Origin: Cubamyces lactineus | Lineage: Eukaryota; Basidiomycota; Agaricomycetes; Polyporales; Polyporaceae | NCBI GenBank assembly: GCA_022376465.1 | Contig: JACDTU010000026.1 | Coordinates: forward strand, 62,001-126,000 | Reading direction: 5' to 3' | DNA length: 64,000 nt | Part shown: positions 45,980 to 58,452 of the stretch, one piece after another | How positions within the stretch are numbered: position 1 is the stretch's first letter | Layout: the number at the start of each line of letters is the position of its first letter | The notes under the pieces: model-generated | What the model saw: the letters and a program-made list of their open reading frames with translations, nothing else | What the model was told of the DNA's origin: nothing | The model's database searches: none | Position numbers and translations under genes: made by a program

Positions 45980-47168
45980 ATGGATGATACCGTAATGGAA
46001 GAGGACACCAAACGGTTCGACTCCGTCAATGCAGGGCACGAAGAGGACAACCAGCCCGACCCCGACGAGCCGCTCATGATGGATGCTGGGCTGGGGAAAG
46101 TATGGCTGGTCAAGGTGCGCTCTGCATGACCGCGGTTCCAGAGCACACTCCGAACTGCCCTGCCTCTCCTGAAGATCCCTAGACACCTCATGGAACGCTG
46201 GTCGGCAATCGACGAGGAAGGCATCCACCTCGCCAACATCCGTATCTACCACCACGCCGAATCGTCTCTAGGGCGTCGGCCACGCATCGTACTCACCCTC
46301 CCGCCTGACCCTGCGCACCCGAGCGACCCGGACGAGTACGAGCTCGAGATGGTCAACCAGGACGTCGAGAACCAGATCGTCGTCGCGGAGCGCGAGAAGG
46401 AGCCCGGCACAGGCAGCCGTGCGCGCACGACGATCCTCACCGGCTCTGTCAAGCATGAGTGCAACATGCGTCCGATGCTTACAGAGCGGTACCGCCAGCA
46501 GCTCAAGGCGCGGAACAGAGCCGCGAATCAGCCGAAGAGGACAACGATGCGTATCGAGGACGCGCACCCGGGCGGCCGGGGGAGCATCAACATGCTCACG
46601 AGCGGCGCGACCAACCACTCTGGCTTCAACCTCGTCGTGCGTACCTCGCTCCTATCACGTCTCTGTGGCCCGCCGTGGCAACGTATGGCTGCGAAACTGA
46701 CACACCTGCGATCACGTCATGCACAGAAAACGAAGCCGAAGCCACAAAAGGGGCAGTTCGAGCGCATGGCCCGCATGCCGCGCGACCAGCTGCTCGACGA
46801 GCTCTTCCGCGCGTTCCAGGAGCGCGAGCGGTGGTCCATCAAGGCGCTGCGCGAGCGCACGCAGCAGCCCGAGGCGTACCTCAAGGAGGTCCTCAGCGAG
46901 ATCGCGTTCCTCCACCGCAGCGGGGAGTTCAACGGCTCGTGGGAGCTCATGGCGAACTACAAGGGCGAGGGAGTAAGTTGGTTGCTCTCGCATGCTCCAC
47001 TCCTTGTTCTGTGCTCTTGTTCCTGTCGTGTGGTTACTAAAGATAGCGCAGATCAAGGCGGAAAACGTCCCCATTCCACCCGGGTACGACGTCAAGGCAG
47101 AGGACGTCAACATGGAAGACGAAGACGACGATGAGGACGACGAGGACGACATGGAGGAGATCTCATGA
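45980..47168 (+). CDS. TFG2: TFIIF small (beta/RAP30) subunit, 319 aa
   Basis: Four exons: 45980-46114, 46175-46636, 46727-46972, 47052-47168. GKVWLVKIPRHLMERW (about 38-53) opens the dimerisation domain. The middle has the expected SVKHECNMRPML and a basic stretch. A winged-helix DNA-binding domain follows (about 215-285; RMPRDQLLDELFRAF, YLKEVLSEIAFLHRSGEFNGSWEL). The tail is extremely acidic (EDEDDDEDDEDDMEE). This is a general transcription factor that binds RNA polymerase II with TFG1. It is a single-copy housekeeping gene, unremarkable apart from the acidic tail. Confidence 0.94.
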
Positions 47169-47537
47169 TCGACGTGCGTCATCCAGTCGTGCACGACATG
47201 ACCACCGGGGAGGAGATAGGGAGAGGGCATATGCATCTTGGGCCTGGCACACACGGACGCTTTGTTGCAGTGGCATGTGTCCCACTGGCGCACTACACGA
47301 CCACCGTTTTTCATATACATGTATTTCTACATTGCCGCACAGTACAGTCACGATCCTAGCATATTCACGCAATACATCCTAGTTACCCATCGACGATCCG
47401 CACCACTTCTTAGTAACTCTACCGGGACGCGATCGCATTCTCACCACCCAAGTACTATAGAGCTGGCTGATCCTCATTAATCTTTCACACCTTGGTTCCA
47501 CACCACCACCTTCAGGCTGCTCTCATACACCAACCGA
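47169..47537. other. Intergenic, no gene seen
   Basis: 369 bp between the TFG2 stop and the start of the Rossmann-fold gene. No feature recognised. Confidence 0.45.
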
Positions 47538-48553
47538 ATGTCTACAACTGCAGTCGACCTCCTCATCCTCGGCGCAGGCTGGACGTCGACCTTCCTCATC
47601 CCGCTCTGCCAAGCGCGCGGCACCTCCTACGCCGCCACCTCGCGGAACGGGCGCGACGGCACGCTCGCGTTCGCGTTCGACCCGCACTCGCGCGACCCAG
47701 CGCCGTTCCGCGTCCTGCCCGACGCGCAGACGGTGCTCGTCACGTTTCCGATCAAGGTCGAGGGCGCGTCGCGCGCGCTCGTCGAACTCTACCAGCAGAC
47801 ACGGCAACCTACTATAGGCAAGAAGCCTCTGAAAACTGCATTCATCCAGCTCGGATCGACGGGCATATGGGATGTGAGCAGACAGTCATGCTCTTCGATC
47901 CATATATAATGCTCATCCCCGCTGTATCCATACGTGTGTACGCATAGGGGGGTCCTACGCTGAAAAGCGCAGGCCACGTATGGACCGATCGCCACTCCAA
48001 GTTCGACGAGACGAACGACCGCGCAAAAGCGGAGATGGAGTTCCTCGCCCTCGCACCCACCGTCCCCACAACCGTGCTCGATCTGTGCGGCCTCTGGGGT
48101 GGCCAACGACAGCCCAGGAACTGGGTGTCCCGTGTCGCACCCACTAAGGACGCACTCAAGCAAAAGGCGAGTTTCATGGTTCCTGGTCCTCTGTAGCACC
48201 GGCCCGACTCACCGTCATTGTTCGTATTGCTCACTTACTCACTACAGGGCAGCATACATCTGATCCACGGCCTGGACGTCGCTCGTGCAATCCTGGCGGT
48301 TCACGCACAGTTTGACCGCGCCGCGGGGGAGCGTTGGCTTCTAACAGACTTGCGTGTGTACGATTGGTGGGACCTGGCCGCAGCATGGGGTGAGGAGGGC
48401 AAGCAAGCGCGTTGGGTACGGGAGTTGATGCAGGAGGAGGGCTTGAGGGCCTTACCCCGGTCTCCGGAGGTGATCGGCCGCGCGATGGACAGCAGGGAGT
48501 TCTGGACGACGTTCGGATTAGAGCCGGTCAAGGGACGGGCGGGTCAGGAATGA
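47538..48553 (+). CDS. NAD(P)-binding Rossmann-fold protein, YeeZ/epimerase-like, 286 aa
   Basis: Three exons: 47538-47873, 47948-48166, 48248-48553. The nucleotide-binding Gly motif LLILGAGWTSTFLIP (about 8-22) is at the N-terminus. STGIWD joins to GGPTLKSAGHVWTD across the first intron, and the segment GSIHLIHGLDVARAILAVH follows. The second intron starts with GCGAGT, a GC donor required by the frame. The family (SDR-like, uncharacterised) includes E. coli YeeZ. No active-site Tyr-x3-Lys is obvious, so catalysis is uncertain. Probably cytosolic. Function is unknown. Confidence 0.85.
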
Positions 48554-48642
48554 GCGGCCAGGAGCAACAATAGACGACCCAATGAATTCCCCAAGGCTAT
48601 AACGTACAACAAGCAGAAAGGTTCCGTTTAGAGGAAGCAAGG

Positions 48643-49275
48643 TCAAGCTAGAGAAGACCGAGTGGATGTCAGGGCTGCGCACGGAGCAACAGAGACATGC
48701 TTACAAGTATTATTCGGGAGGTTTGTGGGTTTCTTGGGCTTCTTCCTTGGCATCCTCTCATATGCGTTCGTATCATCTGAGTCGCTCTCGAGCTCATGAA
48801 CCACGCCGCCTCCTTGCGTGTCCCTTGTCGCCGTTCCGCGACCTGAGCCCTCAGCATGGTCGCCGTGGTCGTGGTCATGGTCACGGCAGCGGCGTGGCCT
48901 TCGACTGTCGCACGAGGAGTCGGACTCATCGGATGACTCGTCAGATGATGATTCGTCGAATCTCTTCGGCTTGTGGTAAATGCAGCAGACTGTACGGATG
49001 TGTGTGCATCAGTGTGGGACCGGCGTGGCTACGGCACACCGATACTGACTCTTGGAAGACTTCTTTCCTGCACCTTCGTTATCTACGACGTCCTCGCTCC
49101 AAACGACTCGTGGGCGGTTCCTGTGTGCACCGCGGAGACGAAGTGTGCCGATGGCGGAGGACTCGGCCTCACTGTGGGGCTCCTCTTCGCGAGGCTGGCT
49201 GTCTTGTACTGTGATCGTCCGCGATCCGTCAGAGGGTGCAGAGGTCCCAGGTCGGCGCAGCTGTCGAGTAGCCAT
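48643..49275 (-). CDS. YPI1: Type 1 protein phosphatase regulator YPI1/PPP1R11, 190 aa
   Basis: Two exons: 49050-49275 and 48643-48989. The diagnostic core is RVVWSEDVVDNEGAGKKSSK (PP1-docking RVxW-type motif), joined across the intron to ICCIYHKPKRFDESSSDESS. The Cys-Cys-x-Tyr zinc or metal-like element and the acidic Ser run after it are typical. The C-terminal part is His/Asp-rich (RDHDHDHGDH) and then Lys/Pro-rich (PRKKPKKP). In yeast, Ypi1 regulates Glc7 in the nucleus; the same role is expected here. The start was taken at 49275 (MATRQLRR); an upstream ATG gives an unlikely hydrophobic lead. Confidence 0.9.
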
Positions 49276-51325
49276 GATCGAAAGGTGCGGGAGTGAGGTT
49301 GACCAAGATGTAGACGAATCGCAAGGACTGATAGGGTGGTGGTAGAGAAAGGAAAGCAGAATCAAGTGCTGCCTTGTTTTGAGGTGAAGCTGGAGAGCGC
49401 GCGGGACAAGCGCCGGAAGCTATGCGGGCGAGACGACGTCACCGGACAAACAGGCCGAGCTCCTTCCAGACTCCTCCAACTCGTCCGAGCTCTCTCCATC
49501 CATTCAGGCCTCAACACATCATACAACTTACACCGCATATTTTCCATCAAAGCAAGCTAGAGAATGATGAGAAGTACCGACCAATCTATGGTCTGCACCG
49601 CAAGCTTAAGCGTTTGGCTACGGCTTCCCGCTCCTACGCGTCGGTCATGGAGCTTCTTGTGGAGATGGGTGAGACGCAGAGACTATACGGGCAACAGAAT
49701 CCCGGATTTAGAAGGGCTGCCGTGGGCTACACCGGGCCCGAACCAACTCGTTGAGTCCTGCCTTTAGAACTCTTCGTCGTATTGGCCCTGCGTCGGTGTG
49801 AGCATTTGCACATAGGCTTTTACATCTCCTCGGCCTCTTGTATCATGACGAACTGATTGACACGACAGCACCAGATTCTAGCCATCAAGCAATAATACAC
49901 CCAAAGGCTGTGAGAATTGCGCAATCCCGGCTGGTAGCCCTTCAATATGGCAATCGACCTACCCAACACATGCCTTGCCACGTACGTACAGCGGCATGTC
50001 ACTGATGTGAATCAGCGAACGCTGCAAACCATGCACCATGCAGTACCTTCGCATGACTGGGGCGGGCCGTTCGGTCTGCAAGAATGAAGTTCAGGCTACC
50101 GCATGCGGGGCATTCTAGGTTAGTGAGAACAATCCGTGGAGAATTTGATTTCTAAACTTTGCTGTGCCACGCCCCTAGCGGTCCGCTCAAGAGCATCTGC
50201 CATACTGTGTATGCAACAGTTGAAATTGCAGAGCTACTGCCCACACCCTCACTGCCATTAGCCGCTCGATCGGGCTCTATTCCAGCCCTGCAATTAACGA
50301 TCTGTGGTTACTTGCTGTCAGACTATCTGGCTGGTTATGTAGAATCCATAGCCCTAATCCTCGGTGCGTGCTTAGTGCGTAGAAACAGAGCTGTACTTGG
50401 CCTACTCCACCCTTGTTTCGTTCTACCACGACCGTGGGGAGGCGTCTCATCCAGACCACTCGGCGTCTTCCGGATCCGATACCAGGAACATCTGTCCTAC
50501 TCGGAGGTTACTCCGACATATCAAACGAATCATCTTCACTGGTCTATTGATGCGCCTGGGTTACTCCAACGTTCGTTCTGTCTGGTCTATGAGCTGCTGC
50601 GCTTGAGCCTCGACGCTCCGGCCCTATCTTCGGGGGCCCGTCTGGCATCTTGCCGGCTTTCCCTAGGGTGCCTTCGATGAGGCCTCATGGTCTTTGCTCC
50701 TGTCATCTGTCCCGCCTTCTCGCAATGATCTTCGGCCAATACGTGCGCGCCGTGTTCACCGTGACTCCCCCGCCATATGAACAGCTAGCTGCTTGCCATG
50801 CTGGTCAACGCTGGATTTAAGCGTCCCGTATCATCTGATCGAGGCGACGCGCGTTCGTCCACGTCTCACAGTCTCCCACAGACATCCAGGCCCGAGGCGC
50901 GTACGATATCCCGGCCCTTTTCCAAGGATCGCCTCCGCGACGCCGCGTCCGCGCCTTTGTCCCATTGCTTTATTGATTGCACCACACAAACGTGCTAGGC
51001 TATACTCCCGCACTGATGGCGCCACGGGCGTCGCTATGTTTCATTCACGACTACTGAAAAAATTTCCCTGACCCTATGAAAACGAGCACAGACACTGGGC
51101 GACACGCAAAGCCCGGGGATATCACAATTGCCTGCGGTCCTCTCGCGCGGTCGAGCGGACCACCAGCGGGATTCAGGGACGGAGGAAGGGCGGGCTGATT
51201 GCCGGAGGCTCTGCGAAGCACCTCAGTAGACCAGGGTGGTATAAAGGAAGTGTACGGTCTCTGTCCGGGCTTTCTGCAGGTGGTCTTTTCCCCCTCCCGA
51301 TTTCTTGACGGTTCCGAGTGGCAGG
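49276..51325. other. Intergenic, no supported gene
   Basis: About 2 kb. A 173-codon frame at 50159-50680 is partly hydrophobic and faintly recalls fungal multi-pass membrane families, but it has no clear signature and no splice model worked. I treat it as non-coding or a decayed remnant. Confidence 0.4.
51240..51245 (+). promoter_or_regulatory. Probable TATA box of chitinase 4
   Basis: TATAAA about 81-86 bp before the first ATG, a distance similar to the TATA-like elements of chitinases 1 to 3. Confidence 0.5.
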
Positions 51326-53338
<2,013 letters not shown>

Positions 53339-53650
53339 CCGACGACATGATTTCGACACGACCCGCGCAAGCGTTGCCATGTCTTATTGAAATTCTCCAT
53401 CTCTCCGTCTGCTCTGGTGGCTTATTTGATTTCTTATTCTGGGTGCTTAGATCGCACGAGATTCCCCGACCATAGGATGGTGCGGGGCGGGTATTTATCC
53501 AAGTTTCTGTTGTATGGGTTCATGCGCATGCGCGCTGGCTGGCTGGTATAGCTCGACAAGTAGATTGTATCCTTATGGCGGCCCGGGATAGCCTGGCGTT
53601 GGGTGATTGTATCACTTGCAGTACACAAGAAGAATGAAATGAATGCATAT
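53339..53650. other. Intergenic between chitinase 4 and the copia element
   Basis: About 310 bp of 3' flank. No gene seen. Confidence 0.45.
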
Positions 53651-53655
53651 AGTTT
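53651..53655. repeat. Target-site duplication AGTTT (left)
   Basis: AGTTT directly before the left LTR is repeated at 58844-58848 directly after the right LTR. Five bp is the usual length for copia integrases. Confidence 0.9.
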
Positions 53656-54046
53656 TGCGAGGTTACGAGCACGAGCGGGGCGCGGGGGTTCTAAACAAAA
53701 AGTGCTCAGCGTTCGGAAGAGCGAACGATCTATTAGTTAGTTACCTAAACAAAAAGTGCTACACTAATGTCAGATAAGCAATGAATGAAAAGAACGTATG
53801 GGCCTCACCTCAGCGTTCGGAAGAGCGAACGATGAGGGAGGCGTCGATGGAACGCAAAAGGGATATGGGCGGGCGCGCCATTGATGGCGCGCACGCGAGA
53901 AGTCTCGATATGGACATCGTCGGTGGCTGAGGTCGATGGCGCGCGCTATCGTGGCGGAGGCGCTTTGACCTCGTACGGAGTGGGATACAAAACTAAACGA
54001 AAGAATATCTATAAAAGAACGAGTCGGTGAGTACCGTATAACAACA
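53656..54046 (-). repeat. 3' LTR of the copia element, 391 bp
   Basis: Read on the minus strand it starts TGTTGTTATACGG and ends AACCTCGCA, the usual TG...CA ends. It is the same length as 58453-58843 and I find one difference: C at 53710 against T at 58507. Confidence 0.95.
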
Positions 54047-54060
54047 CGCCCCCTCAAAGC
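54047..54060 (-). other. Polypurine tract of the copia element
   Basis: On the minus strand, TTTGAGGGGGCG lies directly before the 3' LTR and overlaps the gag-pol stop codon. It is the expected site for plus-strand priming. Confidence 0.6.
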
Positions 54061-57000
54061 GAACGAAGCCCGAAGAGCGCGGAGAGATGCTCCAGACGTG
54101 GACGCGGTAGCGCCTTCGTGAAGAGATCAGCCGGCATGTCTTCGGTGCGACGGTGCTCGAGAGTGATCTTGTTGTCGTCAACGGCCTCGCGGATGAAGTG
54201 AAAACGAATGTCGATATGCTTTGTGCGGGGATGATAGGCATTGTCCTTTGCTAGGGCAATGGCAGAACGGTTGTCGCTATGGAGAAGGAGGGGGTGCTTG
54301 CGGACTTGAGGGTCCAAGACATCGGCCAGCACGTAGCGGAGCCAGATCGCCTCCTTTGCAGCGTGCGTAAGAGCGATGTACTCCGCCTCCGTGCTCGACA
54401 GGGCAACGACATTTTGCTTCTTGGCAGACCATGAGATTGCACCGCCGTCGAGCGTGAAGACATATCCGCTGATCGAATGGTGGTGCTCCGTTGACGATCC
54501 CCAGTCGGCGTCGGAGAAGCCCTTGAGACCGTCGCATTGATCCCCATACACAAGCCAAACCTCCCGAGTCCCCTTCAGGTAGCGTAGAACACGTTTGACG
54601 GCTTCCCAGTGCGCTCGGCCAGGATTCTGCATGAACTGTGAGAGCGCAGTGACCGCAAATGCAATGTCCGGACGTGTGCCCACTGCAGCATACATGAGTG
54701 ATCCGATGGCCTCACGGTAGGGGACGTTCCGCATGTCTTCGAGCTGACGGGGTGTGGACGGTGATTGGTGGCGGCCGAGTGCATTGCCAGGCTGGAGCGG
54801 GGTCGATGCAGGGTTGGCATCCTGCAGGTTGAAGCGAGCGAGGATTGTGTCAATGTACGACCGCTGTGAGATAGCGATCGTCCCGTTGGTACGGTCGCGC
54901 TGGACTTCAATGCCGAGGATCCATCGCATGGGCCCGAGGTCGGACATCTCGAAGTGCTGGCTGATATCGCTTTTGAATCCGAAGACGTAGTCGGGTGTGC
55001 CTACGATGGTGAGATCGTCCGTGGAGGCTGCAATGATGACAATCGACCTTGAGTCGGACGATCGGCGGTACCAGACTGCATGGTCTGATGCGCATCGAGT
55101 CTGCTGCATGTCAGACATGGCAGCATTGAGTGTGTTGTACCACCCGTGACCGGCCTGCTTGAGACCGTAGATCGTCTTGTTGAGACGACAGACGAGATGC
55201 TCTTGCCCAGGAGTGGCTGAGCCAGGGGGTTGACGCATGTAGATAACCTCGTTGAGGGTGCCATTGAGGTATGCAGACTTGACGTCCATCTGCTCGACTT
55301 CCCAGTCGTACCGTGCAGCGAGAGCGAGGAGGGTTCGGATGGAGGCGAGCTTGGTGACTGGAGCAAAAGTCTCATTGTAGTCAACACCAGGGATTTGAGT
55401 GAATCCCTGAGCGACTAAACGAGCCTTGTACTGCTTGATCAAGCCGTCAGCATCGCGCTTGATGCGGAAGACGAACCTGCTGCCAACTACGTTGACTCCC
55501 GGAGGTGGCTCGACGAGGTCATACGTGTCATGCTGGCGGAGGTTGTCGAGTTCAACGTCGATCGCATCCTTCCATCGTGGCCAATCAGGAGAGGCCTGCG
55601 CTTCGGCTAGTGAGAGGGGCTCTTGACCCTCTTTGATGGCCATGGCGTACTCGAGTGGGAGGCCTGGAAGCGATTCCTCAGTGGTCCAGTCGTGCTCCCC
55701 TTCATCGTCGTCGTCTTCATCAGCCATGAGGAGTGCAGTTGCCGTGGCTCCAAGGAGCTCATCAGCCTGTATGCCCCGAATGCGCTTGCTGCGGCGACCA
55801 TCGGACGTCCCTTCACCTTGAGCGAGCCGCTGTACGTATGCGGATGGCTTCCGCGCACGCTTGCCTCGACCGAGCTCGTCTTCAAGAGGTGCTGACTCCT
55901 CTCGCACATCCTCAGTAGTTGCCTGAGGGATAAGGCTAGGAGACGTAGGCGAGGATGGCACAGAGGGTGCAGAGGGTAGTTCGGAAGGAGGAGACGACAC
56001 GGGCAGCTCGCCGTTGTCGTTCTTGCTTGACTTCGCCCCCTCAAGCTGGTCGTCGTCGGCTGTTGCGGTCGGCTCCGTATCGACAAAGCAGACGTTGCGT
56101 TCGACTGAAACGGCTCGCTTTGATGGCCAGTAGACACGGTAGCCCTTCGCATCCGGTGCGTAGCCAACGAAACGGCCCTCCGTTGCCTTGCTGTCCATCT
56201 TTGCGGAGTGCTCCTTACGGATCCAGACCTTGGTGCCAAACGTGCGGAGGTCCGAGAGGTCAGGGACCTTACCATAGCGACGTTCGTATGGGGTCTGGCC
56301 ATCCAGTGCACGCGTCGCAGTCCGATTCTTCAACCAGGTCGCATGAAGCATGGCGTAGCTCCAGAGGCTCTGAGGGAGATCGGAATCGAGCAGCATCGCT
56401 TGCGCGTGCTCGGCGAGCGTGCGGTTGACACGCTCAGCTACACCATTCTGCTCGGGGGTGTCGTGTACTGAGGTGCGGTGCCTAGTACCCTTCGATCGAA
56501 GGTGCTCCTTGAACTCGGTGGAGCAGAACTCCCCACCGTTGTCTGTCTGGAGCTCCTTGATGCGACGGCCCTCCTGCGTCTCCAGCTGTGCCTCGAGGTC
56601 CTTGTACGACTTGAACGCTTGGTTCTTCTCCTTCTGGACGTAGGTCTCCGTCCAGCGTGTCGCGTCGTCAGTCCACGTCGTCGTGTACTTGTTGCCTCCC
56701 AGCGATGTCGATCCCGCCGTCCAGGTGTCGGCGTGAATGCGGTCGCCGAAGTTCTTCGCTAGTGCAGACTTGCGTTCGTTGGGGACAGGTACGCGCGTGA
56801 TCTTCGCCTTGATGCACGCCTCACAGACGTCGCTCGTCGATGTGTCCGTGAGCTTGATGCCAGCGATGCGACCTTGTTCGACCATACGAAGCGAGACTTG
56901 CTGCGAGATGTGGCCGAGTCGACGGTGTAGCTCCAAGTTCGTCAGCTCGACTGTGCTTCCCTGAGCTCCAGCAGTGGCTGCTACGTCTTGGCGGCGGACT

Positions 57001-58448
57001 TGATAGAGCCCGTTCGAGAGTGGGACTCGACCAATGACGGTCCCTGTGCGGCGCTGGTATAACCGGCACTCGCCCTTTTCAAAGACGGCCGAGTACCCTG
57101 CTTCGTCTGCGCGTCTGATTGACACGAGTGCGAAGGCGATATCGGGCGCGTGCAGGACCTTCTCGAGCAGGACCGTTGTCTCGCGATCTCCGTTGGGGAT
57201 CCTGACGCGCACGCTTCCTTCGCCAATGGCTGAGAAGGAGCGCCCGTCCGCCGCAGTGATCGGTCGCGGCGGTGTGAGCTCGTTGTATGCAACAAACGAG
57301 TCGCGGTGGGGGAAAATGTGTCTTGATGCTCCGCTGTCGTAAACCTCAACGTGGTCGTGGGTTACATTGACGGCGGGGGCTGCGACACTTCCGAGGGCGA
57401 TGGTGAAGGCGTGCTCAGTCGTTGAATCGACGGCCGCATTCGCAGATGTGTTGCCTGACGAGTTCCCGCTGCCCTTGCCCCTGCGTCGGCCCTTGTTGGC
57501 CTGCTGCTTGGGACCTTGGCCTTCCTTCCCGCCTCCTTTTCTCCAACAGTCCGCCTTGACGTGGCCCTTCCGCTTGCAGTTGAAGCATTCGAGTTGGCCT
57601 GAAGCTGCGAGTGTGGTATCGCTCGTGACACCTTGAGAGATTTTGCGGCGGTCGTACTCCTCGCAGACGGCGAAAATGATGTCGTCCGGAGTGAGGGGGT
57701 TCCGAGCTAGGCGAGCGGCGGTGGAGAGGGCGGTGAGGAGAGTCCCATATGACTCAGGTAGGGACTGAAAGATGGTGGCGGAGAACTCGGCATCGCCGTA
57801 GGGAACGCCCATGGCGGCAAGCTCCTTGCGAATGAGAAGGAGGGTGTTGAGGTGCTCACGAACGTCGGAGCCCTCCGCGCACTTGGTGTTGAGCATGCGC
57901 GTCCGGATGGAGTTTGCGTACATCTCGGATTTTCCCTCGTGTTCCTTCGCGACGGCGGTCCAAACCTCAGCGGCCCGCGTGAGGTTCTTGACCTTGAGGA
58001 GGAGCTGGTCGGTGATCGTGCTGTAGATTTGCTGGTGGGTTGCGAACTCGCGCTGCTCGTACTCGTCGACTTTCTGCTCCATGGATTCGACCTTCGCCAG
58101 GTAATCGTCATCCGACAGACTTGCGAACGCAGGCATATTGCCAGGCGTTTCAGCAGTCCCCAGCATGGCACTCGAGCCAGTCTCTACGGCCGTAGGGCCG
58201 GAGACATGACTGATGCTCTGTGCCGGTTCGGTGGTGACCGTGGGAGGGCGAGGCCAAGGAGGAGGGGAAGGGGGAAGACGAGCCGTACCCAGTAGATGCC
58301 GCATCAGACCGCGGGCACCCAGAACCGTAAACAAACGCTCCTTGTACGTGATCCAGTTGGATCCATCAGAAGCGAGCTTGGGTACGTTGTAGAGGTTCGA
58401 GGCGGAGCCGGTGGTGGTGGTGGTGAGCGACATCGACGCAGGGCTCAT
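54054..58448 (-). CDS. Copia gag-pol polyprotein, 1464 aa
   Basis: A single open frame. It starts at the ATG at 58448; the frame itself continues a few codons into the LTR. Domains in order: gag (UBN2-like) about 20-250; zinc knuckle CFNCKRKGHVKADC near 286-300; aspartic protease with DSGAS near 369; GAG pre-integrase with HHCC elements (LHRRLGH...CEACIKAK); integrase core with HADTW near 574, TDNGGEF near 637 and EQNGVAERVNRTL; reverse transcriptase from about 970 (GSRFVFRIKRDADG, MDVKSAYLNG, LNKTIYGLKQ); RNase H near 1310-1440 (SDADWGSS, LSSTEAEYIAL, LHSDNRSAI). The RT catalytic box reads STDD where YVDD is usual. No stop or frameshift is present. Pol follows gag in one frame, so the ratio must be set by processing or splicing. 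Confidence 0.95.
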   Translation of the reverse strand: MSPASMSLTTTTTGSASNLYNVPKLASDGSNWITYKERLFTVLGARGLMRHLLGTARLPPSPPPWPRPPTVTTEPAQSISHVSGPTAVETGSSAMLGTAETPGNMPAFASLSDDDYLAKVESMEQKVDEYEQREFATHQQIYSTITDQLLLKVKNLTRAAEVWTAVAKEHEGKSEMYANSIRTRMLNTKCAEGSDVREHLNTLLLIRKELAAMGVPYGDAEFSATIFQSLPESYGTLLTALSTAARLARNPLTPDDIIFAVCEEYDRRKISQGVTSDTTLAASGQLECFNCKRKGHVKADCWRKGGGKEGQGPKQQANKGRRRGKGSGNSSGNTSANAAVDSTTEHAFTIALGSVAAPAVNVTHDHVEVYDSGASRHIFPHRDSFVAYNELTPPRPITAADGRSFSAIGEGSVRVRIPNGDRETTVLLEKVLHAPDIAFALVSIRRADEAGYSAVFEKGECRLYQRRTGTVIGRVPLSNGLYQVRRQDVAATAGAQGSTVELTNLELHRRLGHISQQVSLRMVEQGRIAGIKLTDTSTSDVCEACIKAKITRVPVPNERKSALAKNFGDRIHADTWTAGSTSLGGNKYTTTWTDDATRWTETYVQKEKNQAFKSYKDLEAQLETQEGRRIKELQTDNGGEFCSTEFKEHLRSKGTRHRTSVHDTPEQNGVAERVNRTLAEHAQAMLLDSDLPQSLWSYAMLHATWLKNRTATRALDGQTPYERRYGKVPDLSDLRTFGTKVWIRKEHSAKMDSKATEGRFVGYAPDAKGYRVYWPSKRAVSVERNVCFVDTEPTATADDDQLEGAKSSKNDNGELPVSSPPSELPSAPSVPSSPTSPSLIPQATTEDVREESAPLEDELGRGKRARKPSAYVQRLAQGEGTSDGRRSKRIRGIQADELLGATATALLMADEDDDDEGEHDWTTEESLPGLPLEYAMAIKEGQEPLSLAEAQASPDWPRWKDAIDVELDNLRQHDTYDLVEPPPGVNVVGSRFVFRIKRDADGLIKQYKARLVAQGFTQIPGVDYNETFAPVTKLASIRTLLALAARYDWEVEQMDVKSAYLNGTLNEVIYMRQPPGSATPGQEHLVCRLNKTIYGLKQAGHGWYNTLNAAMSDMQQTRCASDHAVWYRRSSDSRSIVIIAASTDDLTIVGTPDYVFGFKSDISQHFEMSDLGPMRWILGIEVQRDRTNGTIAISQRSYIDTILARFNLQDANPASTPLQPGNALGRHQSPSTPRQLEDMRNVPYREAIGSLMYAAVGTRPDIAFAVTALSQFMQNPGRAHWEAVKRVLRYLKGTREVWLVYGDQCDGLKGFSDADWGSSTEHHHSISGYVFTLDGGAISWSAKKQNVVALSSTEAEYIALTHAAKEAIWLRYVLADVLDPQVRKHPLLLHSDNRSAIALAKDNAYHPRTKHIDIRFHFIREAVDDNKITLEHRRTEDMPADLFTKALPRPRLEHLSALFGLRSL

Positions 58449-58452
58449 AACC
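58438..58452 (-). other. Primer-binding site (initiator tRNA-Met anticodon arm)
   Basis: Directly inside the 5' LTR, the minus strand reads GGTTATGAGCCCTG. This is complementary to the anticodon arm of initiator tRNA-Met (GGGCTCATAACC), not to a tRNA 3' end. Drosophila copia and yeast Ty5 are known to use such internal or half-tRNA priming. The gag start codon lies inside this site. Confidence 0.75.

Noticed and set aside
50159..50680. 173-codon frame with hydrophobic stretches, possibly a decayed membrane-protein gene
   Set aside because: No signature of any family and no spliced model gave a continuous product.
57852..58295. Plus-strand frames within the copia element
   Set aside because: Antisense shadows of the GC-rich gag-pol frame.
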